Shown here: one piece after another, positions 55,844-64,000 of the stretch
How the letters are laid out: each line of letters starts with the position of its first letter
Numbering within the stretch: the first letter of the stretch is position 1
Source: CAYUZU01 sp964448675
Lineage (GTDB): Bacteria; Planctomycetota; Phycisphaerae; UBA1845; Fen-1342
DNA length: 64,000 nucleotides
Direction of reading: 5' to 3'
Assembly (NCBI GenBank): GCA_964448675.1
Contig: CAYUZU010000006.1
Coordinates: 1 to 64,000 of the forward strand
Notes under the pieces: model-generated
Databases searched by the model: none
Told to the model about the DNA's origin: nothing
What the model saw: the letters and a program-made list of their open reading frames with translations, nothing else
Program-made: the position numbers and the translations under genes

Positions 55844-57340
55844 ATGTTTGTCCCCGCGATGCCCCTGCTGGCGGTTCAGGATCACGTGACCGGGCCCACC
55901 TGGTGGGGCCGGGTGCTGGCCTACATCGGCGTCGAGCACCCGCTGGGCGTGCTCGCCGTGCTGCTGGGGGTGCTCGGCGTTATCTTCTGGCTGTCGCAGC
56001 AGCCGTGGATGCAGCGCTTCTTTCGCATCATCCCCGTGCTCGTGCTGTGCTACTTTGTACCGACCACCCTCACGACGTTTGGCATCCTCCCCGAGGAGTC
56101 GGCCCTCTACTCGTGGATCAAGACCTACGTCCTGCCCGCCAGCCTGTTTCTTCTGATCCTCTCGCTCGATCTGCCCGGCATCCTGCGCCTGGGCTGGAAG
56201 CCCGTCGTCATGCTGCTCACCGGCACCACCGGTGTGGTCATCGGCGGCCCGGTCGCGCTGTTCATCGGGCAGCAGTTCCTCCGCGGCGAGGGCTGGGCCC
56301 TGCCCGAGGACGGCTGGACCGGGCTCGCGGCGCTGAGCGGCTCGTGGATCGGCGGCGGGGCCAACTTCCTCGCGATCGGCGACGTTTTCGGCACCACCTC
56401 CGACATGCTCGCGACGATGGTCGTGCCGGATGTGCTCGTCGCCAGCGTGTGGATGGGGGCGCTGCTCTACATGGCCGCCTACCAGCACAAGATCGACGCC
56501 TGGAACCGGGCCGACGCCAGCGCCATCCGCGCGCTCGAGCAACGCCTGTCCGAATTCCAGGCCAAGGTCGCCCGCGTCCCGTCGCTGGCCGACCTGATCA
56601 TCATCTTCGCGCTCGGCTTCGGCGCGAGCTGGGTGAGCTACAAGGGCTCGGACATCATCGGCAACGACGCCCTGCGACAGGTCCGCCAGGCGGCCGAGCG
56701 GGCCGGCGTGACCGAGATCAAGACGTCCCCCGACAAGCTGCCCGTGGCCCTCGATGATGAGACGGTGAATGCCGTCCACATCGGCCGTGCGATCGACAAG
56801 AGGCTCAAGGCGGCCCCGGACGCGTTGCGTGACATGTCCGCGTTCGAATCGCTGCACTACCACTGGGCGCGTTTCGTCAACGACATGACCGGCGCGTCGA
56901 TGTGGAAGTACGTCATCGTGACGACGCTCGGGTTGGTCCTGTCATTCACGCGGGTGCGCAATCTCGAAGGCGCCGGGGCCTCCAAGATCGGCTCGGTCAT
57001 GCTCTACCTGCTCGTGGCCACCATCGGCGCGACGGCCAACTTCGCCGCGGTCGCGCGGGCCCCCGGCTTCGTCGTCGTCGGCTTCATGTGGATCGCGATT
57101 CACGTCATCCTGCTGCTCACCGTCGCCCGGCTCATCCGGGCGCCCGTGTTCTTCATGGCGGTCGGGTCGCAGGCGAATATCGGTGGGGCGGCCAGTGCCC
57201 CGATCGTCGCCTCCGCCTATCATCCTTCGCTGGCGCCCGTCGGCGTGCTGCTGGCCGTGGCGGGTTACGTGCTGGGCACGTACGCCGGCGTGGTTTGCGG
57301 AACAATGCTCAAATGGGTGGCCGGCATGAACGGGTCGTGA
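55844..57340 (+). CDS. DUF819-family membrane permease
   Basis: 498 residues with about 10-11 membrane spans. DUF819 marks: LLVVLCYFVPTTLTTFGILP-like region, WIGGGANFLAIGDVFGTTSDMLATMVVPDVLVASVWMGALLY, and near the end VGSQANIGGAASAPIVASAYHPSLAPVGVLLAVAGYVLGTYAGVVCGTML. Substrate unknown. Start is ambiguous: ATG at 55844 or TTG at 55826, neither with a strong ribosome site. Same direction as the lipoprotein upstream. Confidence 0.87.
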   Translation: MFVPAMPLLAVQDHVTGPTWWGRVLAYIGVEHPLGVLAVLLGVLGVIFWLSQQPWMQRFFRIIPVLVLCYFVPTTLTTFGILPEESALYSWIKTYVLPASLFLLILSLDLPGILRLGWKPVVMLLTGTTGVVIGGPVALFIGQQFLRGEGWALPEDGWTGLAALSGSWIGGGANFLAIGDVFGTTSDMLATMVVPDVLVASVWMGALLYMAAYQHKIDAWNRADASAIRALEQRLSEFQAKVARVPSLADLIIIFALGFGASWVSYKGSDIIGNDALRQVRQAAERAGVTEIKTSPDKLPVALDDETVNAVHIGRAIDKRLKAAPDALRDMSAFESLHYHWARFVNDMTGASMWKYVIVTTLGLVLSFTRVRNLEGAGASKIGSVMLYLLVATIGATANFAAVARAPGFVVVGFMWIAIHVILLLTVARLIRAPVFFMAVGSQANIGGAASAPIVASAYHPSLAPVGVLLAVAGYVLGTYAGVVCGTMLKWVAGMNGS

Positions 57341-57377
57341 CCTCGTCCCGCGTGCCGAGGCCCTGGAGGTGAGCGAC

Positions 57378-57683
57378 ATGCACGTAATCGTCGACTTGTG
57401 CGTGGTGCCGATCGGGGTGGGCGTGTCGGTATCGAAATACGTGGCCGCCTGCGAGAAGGTGGTCGAGGAGGCCGGGCTCGAGAAGCAGCTCCACGCTTAT
57501 GGGACGAACATCGAGGGCGAATGGGACGCTGTCTTCGCCGCGGTGAAGCGCTGCCACGAAGTCGTGCACGAAATGGGCGCACCGCGGATCTCGACCACCC
57601 TGCGCGTCGGGACCCGTACCGACCGCTCTCAGACAATGGATGACAAGCTCCGCAGCGTCGCCGACAAGCTGGCCGGGCCGTGA
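57378..57683 (+). CDS. MTH1187/YkoF-type thiamine-binding protein
   Basis: 101 residues with a ferredoxin-like fold of the MTH1187 family (MHVIVDLCVVPIGVGVSVSKYVAACEKVVEEAGL...LHAYGTNIEGEWDAVFAAVKRCHEVVHEMGAPRISTTLRVGTRTD). Relatives bind thiamine or related ligands; here that is inferred from family. ATG at 57378 is preferred to a GTG 9 bases earlier because GGAGG is correctly spaced from it. It follows the DUF819 gene by 37 bases. Confidence 0.9.
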   Translation: MHVIVDLCVVPIGVGVSVSKYVAACEKVVEEAGLEKQLHAYGTNIEGEWDAVFAAVKRCHEVVHEMGAPRISTTLRVGTRTDRSQTMDDKLRSVADKLAGP

Positions 57684-57827
57684 CCCGCGCCGGCGGTCCG
57701 ATAGCCACGCCGCCCGGCCCGTCGCCCGCCCTGATCTACTGAGCGCACCGCCGGTTCCCGCCGATGCAACGGACGCCGTACGTTCGGCAAATGCGAAATG
57801 CGAGACGTCCGTCAGGGTGGGAGCACC

Positions 57828-58337
57828 ATGCGTTTGCGAATTCCGGACCATGTCCGCCAAGCTGCTCCGGGTCGGTTGATGGCCGTGGCCGAAGACACCG
57901 ACGTCGTGCTGTATCTCCGCGAGAGCGAGCTGGGGATGCGCAATTATCCGCGGCGCTGTCCGGCGAGCCTGCGGGTGCTCACGTGGGACATCGATCGCGT
58001 CCTGGTGATCGTGCTGCTGCTCCGGCTGAACCGGAACGACGCGACCACCTTCGAGGTATGGATCGACGCCGGCGAACCGGAAGGCGTGCGCATGCTGCAG
58101 TGCCTCGCCGCCCAGGGAGCGATCGACGTGCACATCCTGGCCGAGCCGACGATCCGCTCGCTGCGGCTCAACAACCCCCTCGTCATTGACGCAGCGCAGC
58201 TGGTGAACGACGTGCGTAACCGCGAGGCGTGGAGCGACGACGAATTCGAGAAGGTGTGCCGGCGCATCGCCACGCTCTACCCGACAGCGAGCTCGCTCTG
58301 GTGGAGCGCCGAACACGTGGAGCAGGGTCCGGCCTGA
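57828..58337 (+). CDS. Hypothetical cytosolic protein
   Basis: 169 residues, no signal peptide or membrane span. LMAVAEDTDVVLYLRESELG, DIDRVLVIVLLLRLNRNDATTFEVWIDAGEPEGVRMLQCLAAQG and HILAEPTIRSLRLNNPLVIDAAQLV are the clearest parts, suggesting a compact alpha-beta fold. No known family recognised. ATG at 57828 is preceded by GGGAG; ten codons upstream remain open. Confidence 0.65.
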   Translation: MRLRIPDHVRQAAPGRLMAVAEDTDVVLYLRESELGMRNYPRRCPASLRVLTWDIDRVLVIVLLLRLNRNDATTFEVWIDAGEPEGVRMLQCLAAQGAIDVHILAEPTIRSLRLNNPLVIDAAQLVNDVRNREAWSDDEFEKVCRRIATLYPTASSLWWSAEHVEQGPA

Positions 58338-58382
58338 TCGCGGTAATCCGCCCACAGGCCCGGGGGCCATTGGTACATGCAA

Positions 58383-58411
58383 GGAGCCGGGCTGGCGACC
58401 AGCCCGGCTCC
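58383..58411. terminator. Perfect bidirectional hairpin
   Basis: A perfect 13-bp stem GGAGCCGGGCTGG/CCAGCCCGGCTCC with loop CGA, in the gap between converging genes ending at 58337 and 58456. It is followed by CGCGTGTTT on the + strand. It probably stops transcription from both sides. Confidence 0.75.
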
Positions 58412-58455
58412 GCGTGTTTCACGATGTCGCCGCCACGTCCGCTGCCGGCGCGCGG

Positions 58456-61400
58456 CTACGGCCCGGTGAAGGCGCGCTGGAACTCGGCGAAGTTGGGTAG
58501 GTCGACGTCGTCATCCTGGTCGAAGTCGGCCTTGTCGCAGCCGCCGGGAACGCCGCCGCCAGGCCCGGTCAGACAGTCGTCGAAGATGTCGAAGTCGGCG
58601 AAGTCGACGTCCCAGTCCTCGTCCAGATCGGACGCCGCGTACGTCGCCGTGGTCTCCGCCAGCAGCAGCACCCGGTCACGCGCGTCGGTGGCGTAGCGCC
58701 GCAGTGTCTGCCCCTCTTGCACGAACGTGACGTCCACCGGGCGGTACAATGCGGCCTCGCCCGCAAACACGCCGATCGGCGCGGTGTACGCCGCCACGGT
58801 CGGCCAGGTGCCGTCGCCGCTCTGCTGCAGCTCGAGCACGCGGTGGCTGTTGGCATCGGTCACCAGCAGCCGCGTATTGCCACCGGCCGGATCCGCCGCC
58901 GCCGCCAGTCCCATCTCGTTGACAAACGAATCGTTGCCGACCGGCACGATCTTGGGATAGCCCTCTTCGAGCCACAATGCGCCGGCCGTCGTATCCAGCC
59001 CGAACAGGTACAGCTTCGACCCGCCGCTGAAACGCCGATTCAGCAGGAAGAAGCGCCCCGGCGTCGTCGGGTCGGCGGCGACGGCGGCGGGCTTTTCGCT
59101 CGAGTCGGCGAACTGCCAGTGCGTCACGTACCGCGTCATGTCGTCCCACACGACCACGCGGCGATTGCCGGTGTCGGCGATGACGACGTATTCCTTGCCG
59201 TTGCCCGCGACCAGGGCCTCGACGCCGCGGGCGTCCTGCAGCTGGCGCAGCTCGGCGTTGCTGCCCGGAACACCCGCGAGTCGCGTCCCGGAGAACCACG
59301 GGTAGCCGGTGGCGACGACCTGCTGGTCGACATAGAGCCGCACGCCGTCGGCGTCGATCACGTTGGCTGTGCCGAAGTGGCCGCGCAGCAGATCGCCGGG
59401 GGCGAACTTGCGCGCGTCCTCCAGGTTCTGGCACTGGATCCAGTAGGGCTCGGTGTCGCTGTAGTTGATCATGAGCGTGCCCGAAATCTCGTTGCGCACG
59501 TCATAGGCCTTGTTCTCGCCGGTCGGCGGCAGCACCAGGTCGAACCGGTAATCCGGATTCATGTCGGAGAAGCTCAGCGTTGCGTAGTACTTGCCGTCCA
59601 CCAGGTGCGACGCCACCACGCGATTCGCCGTGTGGCCGAAGCGGAAGTGGTACAACAGCTCCTGGTATGGCGTGGTGCCTTGGAACAGCTGGCACCAGGG
59701 ATTCGCAATGCCGTTGTTGGCGCTGACCACCAGCACGCCGTCGTCGCGCGCCGCGAGGCCACGCGTCGTGCCCAGGCCGGTGACCTGCACGCGCTGCGGC
59801 AGCGACTCGGTCCAGCCGAGATCCTCGGTCACTTCGTACGTCGCGCGGAAGCGCCCCGACGAGTGCGAATCGGCCGCCGCCATGTCCTGCGTAATCGTCA
59901 GCAGGTCGTCGGTCGCGGTGAATTCGCCGACCAGCGTGCGGATGTACGCCGGCTCCCAGCGGCGGTAGAGCTTGTACGTCGCGCCGGCCTCGCCCTGGAT
60001 GCCGATCTGGGCTGTGCTGCCCTTGACCGCCGCGATCAGCTCGAAGTCCGGGCCGGGCGTTTCGAAGGCGAAGTTGGTCTCGAAGTCCCACGTCCACTCG
60101 TCGGGGTCGGTGAACGAGTGCCCCATGTACGAGTGGTGCGAGAACGGCGCGCGGCTTTCGATGCCGGGGATTGAGAAGTCCTGGTAGCTCGAGCCGATGC
60201 GCACCGTCACCAGGTGCATCCGCCCGCCGTTGTCGTAGTGCTTGCGGCCGAAGTCGTCGACCCAGTAGCTGCCCCACAGGTTCGTGGTTTCCCAGCGGCC
60301 CGACGAGTCGGTGTAGCCCGTGCCCCAGGGTTCGTCGTGGCCGAACTCCCAGATCTTGACCTCGGCGCCATAGACCGGCTGCCCGTAGCGATCGAGCACC
60401 CGAATGAACGTGCGGTCGGAAACCAGGTTCAGCCAGTTGGGCATGTAGTTGTTGCGCACGCCGACGATGTGCCGATCCATGATCTCGCACGCCGGCCAGG
60501 TGATGCGCGTGTGCCCCGTGCCGTAGCTGTCCGGGGCCCAGACCCAGGTGCGCAGCTTGACCGGCGTCCCGTCGTGCATCGTGGCGGTGCCGCTCCAGAC
60601 CGGGGAGACGTGGTACTGGTACAGGTCACCGATGGGGTGGAACAGGTGCCCGGTCTCGTGCAGCTCGGCACCACCGTCCCACCAGTCGAACCGCTCCCAG
60701 CCCTGGTTGATACCCCACCAGCCGTCGAGCTCGCGCCAGCCCTCGTACTTGCTTTGCACCTCTTCCCAGGCCTCCTGCGGATTCGGCGCGTCGTTCGGCC
60801 AGCCGATCTGGTAGCTGTCGAAGTACAGCCGCTGCAGCACCGGGTCGCCGTCGCGGGTCGGCGACCGCTCCCACATGCACTGCACCGCGTCGGCAATCTT
60901 CCGGCAGAGGTACTCCTTGCTCGGCGGATCGCGGTAGACCGTCGGATTGCGATCGGCCAGCGAATCGTTGGTCCGCAGGCACGGGTGGAATGTCACCCCG
61001 TGCACCGGCACCTCGTAACGGTTGTTGCGCCGGCTCAGGTCGTTGGCGAACTCGATCCGCGCGATGACCCAGCGCTCGTTGCCCTCGTTGAGATCCAGCC
61101 GCTTCCAGGTCGCCCCGTCGCCCGCCCAGACCAGGTTGTAGGGCCAGTCGAAACTCACGCTGCGCATTACGTACGACGGGTTGTACGGATCATACGCCGG
61201 CAGCGATTCGTCGATGAGGATGTTCACGTCCGGCGTATCGCAGGTGAGCGGATCGGTGTCAGCGTTGCGGTTGAGCCGGTTGTACCAGATCTTCAGCCGC
61301 ACCGCGTTTGCGGGGATCGCGAGCGCACTGCTGTTGTTGCTGAGGTTGACCTCGAACGTCACCGGGTCGCCATTGGCCGGCCAGCCATAAGGCGGTACCT

Positions 61401-62526
61401 GGTCCTTCCGCGGCGTGCGGTGGATGAACGAGATTTGCGGATCATAGCCGCCGGCAATCGGCCAGCGCTGGTCGAGGTTCGTCTCGATGTAGCCGAAGAG
61501 GCGACCCGCGCCGACCGCAATGCGCTGGTCGGCCGTCGCGCCGAACGTGCCGGTCATGGCGAGCTGACTCGCGGTGCCACCGTTGCCGGGCATCGGGACG
61601 CGCGCCAGCGACTGGCCGGTGTACTCCGGGCCGGGATCGTAGCTGTCGCCCGGACGCGCGGGGGCCGAGCGCAGCTCGAACGTGCCGTCGGCGCGGACGA
61701 GCGTCAGCAAAGCAAAGCCGTCCTTCTCGTAGTCTGCGGCGGTCAGGCCGTTGGGGATGATGGTCGGCAGGGGCGCGGCGTCCGTCGTCACGAGATTGAA
61801 GGCGCTGCCGGTCCAGTCATAGAAGCGCAGCTGCGTCGTGCCGCCGACATCGGTGGCCAGCACGAGGTGCGTGCCGCCATCGGTCCAGAAGTTCCCGCAC
61901 GCAATGCCGAGATAATCGCCCATGACGTCCGGCAGCGTGGCACTCGCATACTGACCCCAGGCGCCGGCGCCGGGGGAATACAGCGGGTTGTAGAGCGCCA
62001 CCCGGATGTCACTACCGTCCTGCAACGCGACGACGAGCTGGTCGTTGCCGACGCCGCGCAGGTCGCCCGCGGTCGCGCCGAGGAAGCTGCCGCTGACGAG
62101 CAGGCCGCCGCTGGTGGCGCTGTGGGCCCAGGCATCGGTGGTGAAGAACTCCGGCGGCTGATAGGTGTCGATGTAGATCCGGTCGGCATCCTGGCGCACG
62201 GTAGTGAGGTAGGCCGTCCCGAATTCGTCCGGCCAGTAGTCACCCACCGCGAGCCCGCCCGCGTCCACCGTGCCGAAGTCCGTCTCACGATCGACCCAGC
62301 GCGACAGCCAGGTGTGGTCGCGGGCGAACAGCGGCGGCTCATAAACCACCAGCCGCCGCGTGCCGTCGACTTCTTCGATCGCCGCAAGGTAGGAGAAACC
62401 GAAGCCCCAGTGCTGCGGGCCGGCGGTGGTGGCGCTGGGCAGTGCGACGCCGAGGAGCAGCAGGCTTACAAGGAGCGTGTTTCGCGTCAGATACGGGGAA
62501 GATGCAGGTTGGCGGAATCGCTTCAC
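58456..62526 (-). CDS. Large secreted HExxH protein with dockerin-like C terminus
   Basis: 1356 residues. GTG at 62526 with GGAG 8 bases upstream begins a signal peptide (LTRNTLLVSLLLLGVALPSATTAG). Residues about 30-350 look like a propeller of FG-GAP/VCBS kind (VGDYWPDEFGTAYLTTVRQDADRIYIDTY...; TAGDLRGVGNDQLVVALQDG). A zinc-protease-like site HETGH (His623, Glu624, His627) follows, within GGAELHETGHLFHPIGDLYQYH. Then come a carboxypeptidase-regulatory-like domain, an NHL-type segment (VEALVAGNGKEYVVIADTGNRRVVVWDDM), and two dockerin-like repeats at the end (DLDEDWDVDFADFDIFDDCL; ADFDQDDDVDLPNFAEFQRA). Likely a secreted peptidase or surface-assembled protein; activity is inferred from HExxH only. 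Confidence 0.8.
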   Translation of the reverse strand: MKRFRQPASSPYLTRNTLLVSLLLLGVALPSATTAGPQHWGFGFSYLAAIEEVDGTRRLVVYEPPLFARDHTWLSRWVDRETDFGTVDAGGLAVGDYWPDEFGTAYLTTVRQDADRIYIDTYQPPEFFTTDAWAHSATSGGLLVSGSFLGATAGDLRGVGNDQLVVALQDGSDIRVALYNPLYSPGAGAWGQYASATLPDVMGDYLGIACGNFWTDGGTHLVLATDVGGTTQLRFYDWTGSAFNLVTTDAAPLPTIIPNGLTAADYEKDGFALLTLVRADGTFELRSAPARPGDSYDPGPEYTGQSLARVPMPGNGGTASQLAMTGTFGATADQRIAVGAGRLFGYIETNLDQRWPIAGGYDPQISFIHRTPRKDQVPPYGWPANGDPVTFEVNLSNNSSALAIPANAVRLKIWYNRLNRNADTDPLTCDTPDVNILIDESLPAYDPYNPSYVMRSVSFDWPYNLVWAGDGATWKRLDLNEGNERWVIARIEFANDLSRRNNRYEVPVHGVTFHPCLRTNDSLADRNPTVYRDPPSKEYLCRKIADAVQCMWERSPTRDGDPVLQRLYFDSYQIGWPNDAPNPQEAWEEVQSKYEGWRELDGWWGINQGWERFDWWDGGAELHETGHLFHPIGDLYQYHVSPVWSGTATMHDGTPVKLRTWVWAPDSYGTGHTRITWPACEIMDRHIVGVRNNYMPNWLNLVSDRTFIRVLDRYGQPVYGAEVKIWEFGHDEPWGTGYTDSSGRWETTNLWGSYWVDDFGRKHYDNGGRMHLVTVRIGSSYQDFSIPGIESRAPFSHHSYMGHSFTDPDEWTWDFETNFAFETPGPDFELIAAVKGSTAQIGIQGEAGATYKLYRRWEPAYIRTLVGEFTATDDLLTITQDMAAADSHSSGRFRATYEVTEDLGWTESLPQRVQVTGLGTTRGLAARDDGVLVVSANNGIANPWCQLFQGTTPYQELLYHFRFGHTANRVVASHLVDGKYYATLSFSDMNPDYRFDLVLPPTGENKAYDVRNEISGTLMINYSDTEPYWIQCQNLEDARKFAPGDLLRGHFGTANVIDADGVRLYVDQQVVATGYPWFSGTRLAGVPGSNAELRQLQDARGVEALVAGNGKEYVVIADTGNRRVVVWDDMTRYVTHWQFADSSEKPAAVAADPTTPGRFFLLNRRFSGGSKLYLFGLDTTAGALWLEEGYPKIVPVGNDSFVNEMGLAAAADPAGGNTRLLVTDANSHRVLELQQSGDGTWPTVAAYTAPIGVFAGEAALYRPVDVTFVQEGQTLRRYATDARDRVLLLAETTATYAASDLDEDWDVDFADFDIFDDCLTGPGGGVPGGCDKADFDQDDDVDLPNFAEFQRAFTGP

Positions 62527-62925
62527 GTCACGGGCTCCAGCGCAGGTCCAGCCCCCAGACTCCATACTCTTCGCCCCCAAGTCATCTTAGCGTGAATGAA
62601 CGCCGAGCCCAGCACGATTTTGAACCGTTTTAGCCAGCGCTCATTGGGAATTAACTTGACATCGTATTGATCGATAAGACATACTGCCGATAACCGTTCG
62701 GCGATTGCCTGGGTCGAGTGAGAGGGGCCCGCCGCGACGCCCGCGCCTCGCTGCGCGAGTGTCCTCTTTGCACAACTGTCCCTGGGGACCGTCTCTTCGG
62801 CTGCCAGCGCCGGCTTCTTTGGCTGAGCGCCAACGGAGACGCCCTTCGCCACATGGGGTGGAGGGGGGGCTGTGTGTTCCGTCGGCAGGTTTTCAACACA
62901 GCGGCAGTGCCGCGGGAGGACAGAG
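62527..62925. other. 399-bp divergent intergenic region
   Basis: Separates two secreted, dockerin-type genes. It holds a possible + strand promoter at 62656-62685. The rest is GC-rich with a small GTCCCTGGGGAC dyad near 62780 and no recognised gene. Confidence 0.5.
62656..62685 (+). promoter_or_regulatory. Possible promoter of the GACC-repeat gene
   Basis: TTGACA (62656-62661), 18-base spacer, CATACT (62680-62685, 4 of 6). It would give a leader of about 235 bases before the ATG at 62926. The perfect -35 in AT-rich surroundings makes it plausible. Confidence 0.45.
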
Positions 62926-64000
62926 ATGTGGCGTAATCGGAGTATCGGATGCCTTTGTGCGAGCGCGCTGGCGGTCATGCTGAGCGCTGCGGGCAGCGCG
63001 CAGGCCCAAATGGGTGCCTGCTGCGACACGTTGACTGGCGAGTGCTACGAGTCAACGGTTTACGACTGCTACTTGGAGTGGCTCGGCCCGGGGACCACTT
63101 GTGAGCTTGACTGCGTCCCGTCCGAGGACCTCGGTGCGTGCTGCAATCTGGACACGCTCGAATGCTACGACGGGCTGATGGAGTTTGAATGCTTCGAGTT
63201 TTTCCCGGGTTTCGTCTGGCTCGGCCTGGGTAGTAGCTGCGACGAGTGCGGCGGCAGCAACGATCCGGGCGCATGCTGCAATTACACTACGCTTGACTGC
63301 GCTGAGGGCATCCTCGAACAGGATTGCACGGACTATTTCCCTGGCTATACCTGGCTCGGTCCCTACAGCACCTGCGCCGATTGCGTGCCGACACCGGGCG
63401 CTTGCTGCGACTTCTTCACGGGATTCTGTGTCGAAGTCTTTGAGTTCGAGTGCCAAGTCTACCATCCCGACTTCACCTTCCTCGGCCCCGGCACAACCTG
63501 CGCCGATTGCGTCGCGGGCACCGTTGCCTGCTGCCTGCCCGAGGGCGGCTGCACCTATGCCATTGATAATGAGTGCGCGATGATGGGCGGCGTTCCACTG
63601 CCCCCTGGCGGCAGTTGCCTCGGTGACTTCAACGGTAACGGCGTTGACGACGCCTGCGAAGACGTCGCGTGTTGCCAGTCTTCCGGCACCTGCTCGATGA
63701 TGCTGCCCTCGTACTGCGAATTCTTCGGCGGCACCGTCGTGGACGTGTGCCTCAACGACAACGACGGTAACGGCGTCGACGATGCCTGCGAAGACGAAGA
63801 GGCCTGCTGCCTGCCTGCGGGCGACTGCCAGGTCATGCTGCCGTACGACTGCCTGATGGCCGGCGGCTGGCCGGCGCCGGGCGGCGTCTGCCTCGGCGAC
63901 GAGAACGGCAACGGCATCAATGATGCGTGCGAGGAAGACGAAGGCTGCCCCGGCGACAGCAACTGCGACGGGATCATCAACTGGCGCGACATCGACTTCT
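62926..64000 (+). CDS. Secreted Cys-rich GACC-repeat protein with dockerin-like end (incomplete)
   Basis: The open frame runs off the window after 358 codons with no stop. The ATG has GGGAGGA 8 bases before it. Signal peptide MWRNRSIGCLCASALAVMLS to about GSAQAQ, then seven tandem Cys-rich repeats of about 40 residues beginning (G/V)ACC or close variants (GACCDTLTGECYESTVYDC; GACCNLDTLECYDGLMEFEC; GACCNYTTLDCAEGILEQDC; GACCDFFTGFCVEVFEFEC; VACCLPEGGCTYAIDNEC; VACCQSSGTCSMMLPSYC; EACCLPAGDCQVMLPYDC). Asp/Asn loops (DFNGNGVDDACED; DNDGNGVDDACED) follow repeats 5 to 7 and could bind calcium. The end reads GDSNCDGIINWRDIDF, a dockerin-like motif. Function unknown; probably extracellular. Confidence 0.82.
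   Translation, partial: MWRNRSIGCLCASALAVMLSAAGSAQAQMGACCDTLTGECYESTVYDCYLEWLGPGTTCELDCVPSEDLGACCNLDTLECYDGLMEFECFEFFPGFVWLGLGSSCDECGGSNDPGACCNYTTLDCAEGILEQDCTDYFPGYTWLGPYSTCADCVPTPGACCDFFTGFCVEVFEFECQVYHPDFTFLGPGTTCADCVAGTVACCLPEGGCTYAIDNECAMMGGVPLPPGGSCLGDFNGNGVDDACEDVACCQSSGTCSMMLPSYCEFFGGTVVDVCLNDNDGNGVDDACEDEEACCLPAGDCQVMLPYDCLMAGGWPAPGGVCLGDENGNGINDACEEDEGCPGDSNCDGIINWRDIDF

Noticed and set aside
58456..58640. Dockerin-like repeats as evidence of a cellulosome
   Set aside because: No cohesin or scaffoldin in the window; such ends are frequent in planctomycetes without cellulosomes.
60214..62595. Plus-strand open frame of 793 codons opposite the HExxH gene
   Set aside because: Antisense shadow without domains; the minus-strand protein has a signal peptide and known motifs.

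Overview
The window is a high-GC chromosomal segment that most resembles a planctomycete, probably of the Phycisphaerae. I infer this from gene content. Several exported proteins end in a PEP-CTERM-like tail (VPVPGAALLG...GLVARMKRR). Two others end in, or run into, the dockerin-like aspartate-rich motifs (DFDQDDDVDL, GDSNCDGIINWRDIDF) common in that class. There are also 'GACC' cysteine repeats, PDZ/GNDxY repeat proteins and glycosidases for sugar-polymer turnover. Lipid A genes (lpxD, lpxI) and a Wza-like export lipoprotein point to a Gram-negative-type envelope. No rRNA, intact tRNA, CRISPR array, insertion sequence or prophage was seen.

Layout. 1-8.8 kb: an Arg/Tyr/Cys-rich secreted protein, then folate genes pabB-pabC, a triple zinc-ribbon protein, and pyrimidine/arginine genes carB-carA; the two + strand pairs each overlap by 4 bp. 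8.8-20.8 kb: a polytopic membrane protein, a UGM/protoporphyrinogen-oxidase-like flavoprotein, ACT and YkgJ-type small proteins, a POT-like transporter, a GH63-like glycosidase, an EamA permease and a PDZ protein with about 12 GNDxY repeats. 20.8-33.1 kb: a surface/export region with a strong promoter, a planctomycete-type hypothetical, five consecutive secreted proteins sharing one C-terminal anchor, a 1477-residue TPR protein, a Wza-like lipoprotein and a double cyclophilin lipoprotein.

33.1-41 kb: a decayed gene, two secreted carbohydrate-active proteins (DUF5060-type; a double pectate-lyase-like/NHL protein), and a DEAD-box helicase next to an RRM protein. 41.3-47.3 kb: a tight minus-strand operon of three B12-type radical SAM proteins, a small helical protein and a cysteine-less IscA/HesB-like protein. 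47.4-50.3 kb: two divergent DUF2294 paralogues, small proteins and a frameshifted gene. 50.3-55 kb: a minus-strand lipid operon btaB-btaA-lpxD-lpxI with a palindromic repeat cluster. 55.2-64 kb: a lipoprotein, a DUF819 permease, a thiamine-binding-type protein, a 1356-residue HExxH protein with a dockerin-like tail, and an incomplete Cys-rich repeat protein that runs off the end.

The parts most worth following up are the anchor-sharing protein cluster, including two members with a possible Cys-Gln thioester domain and an upstream promoter with repeated CGCTAAC sites; the radical SAM operon; and the betaine-lipid genes beside lipid A genes. No exosortase gene is in the window, so the sorting link is inference.
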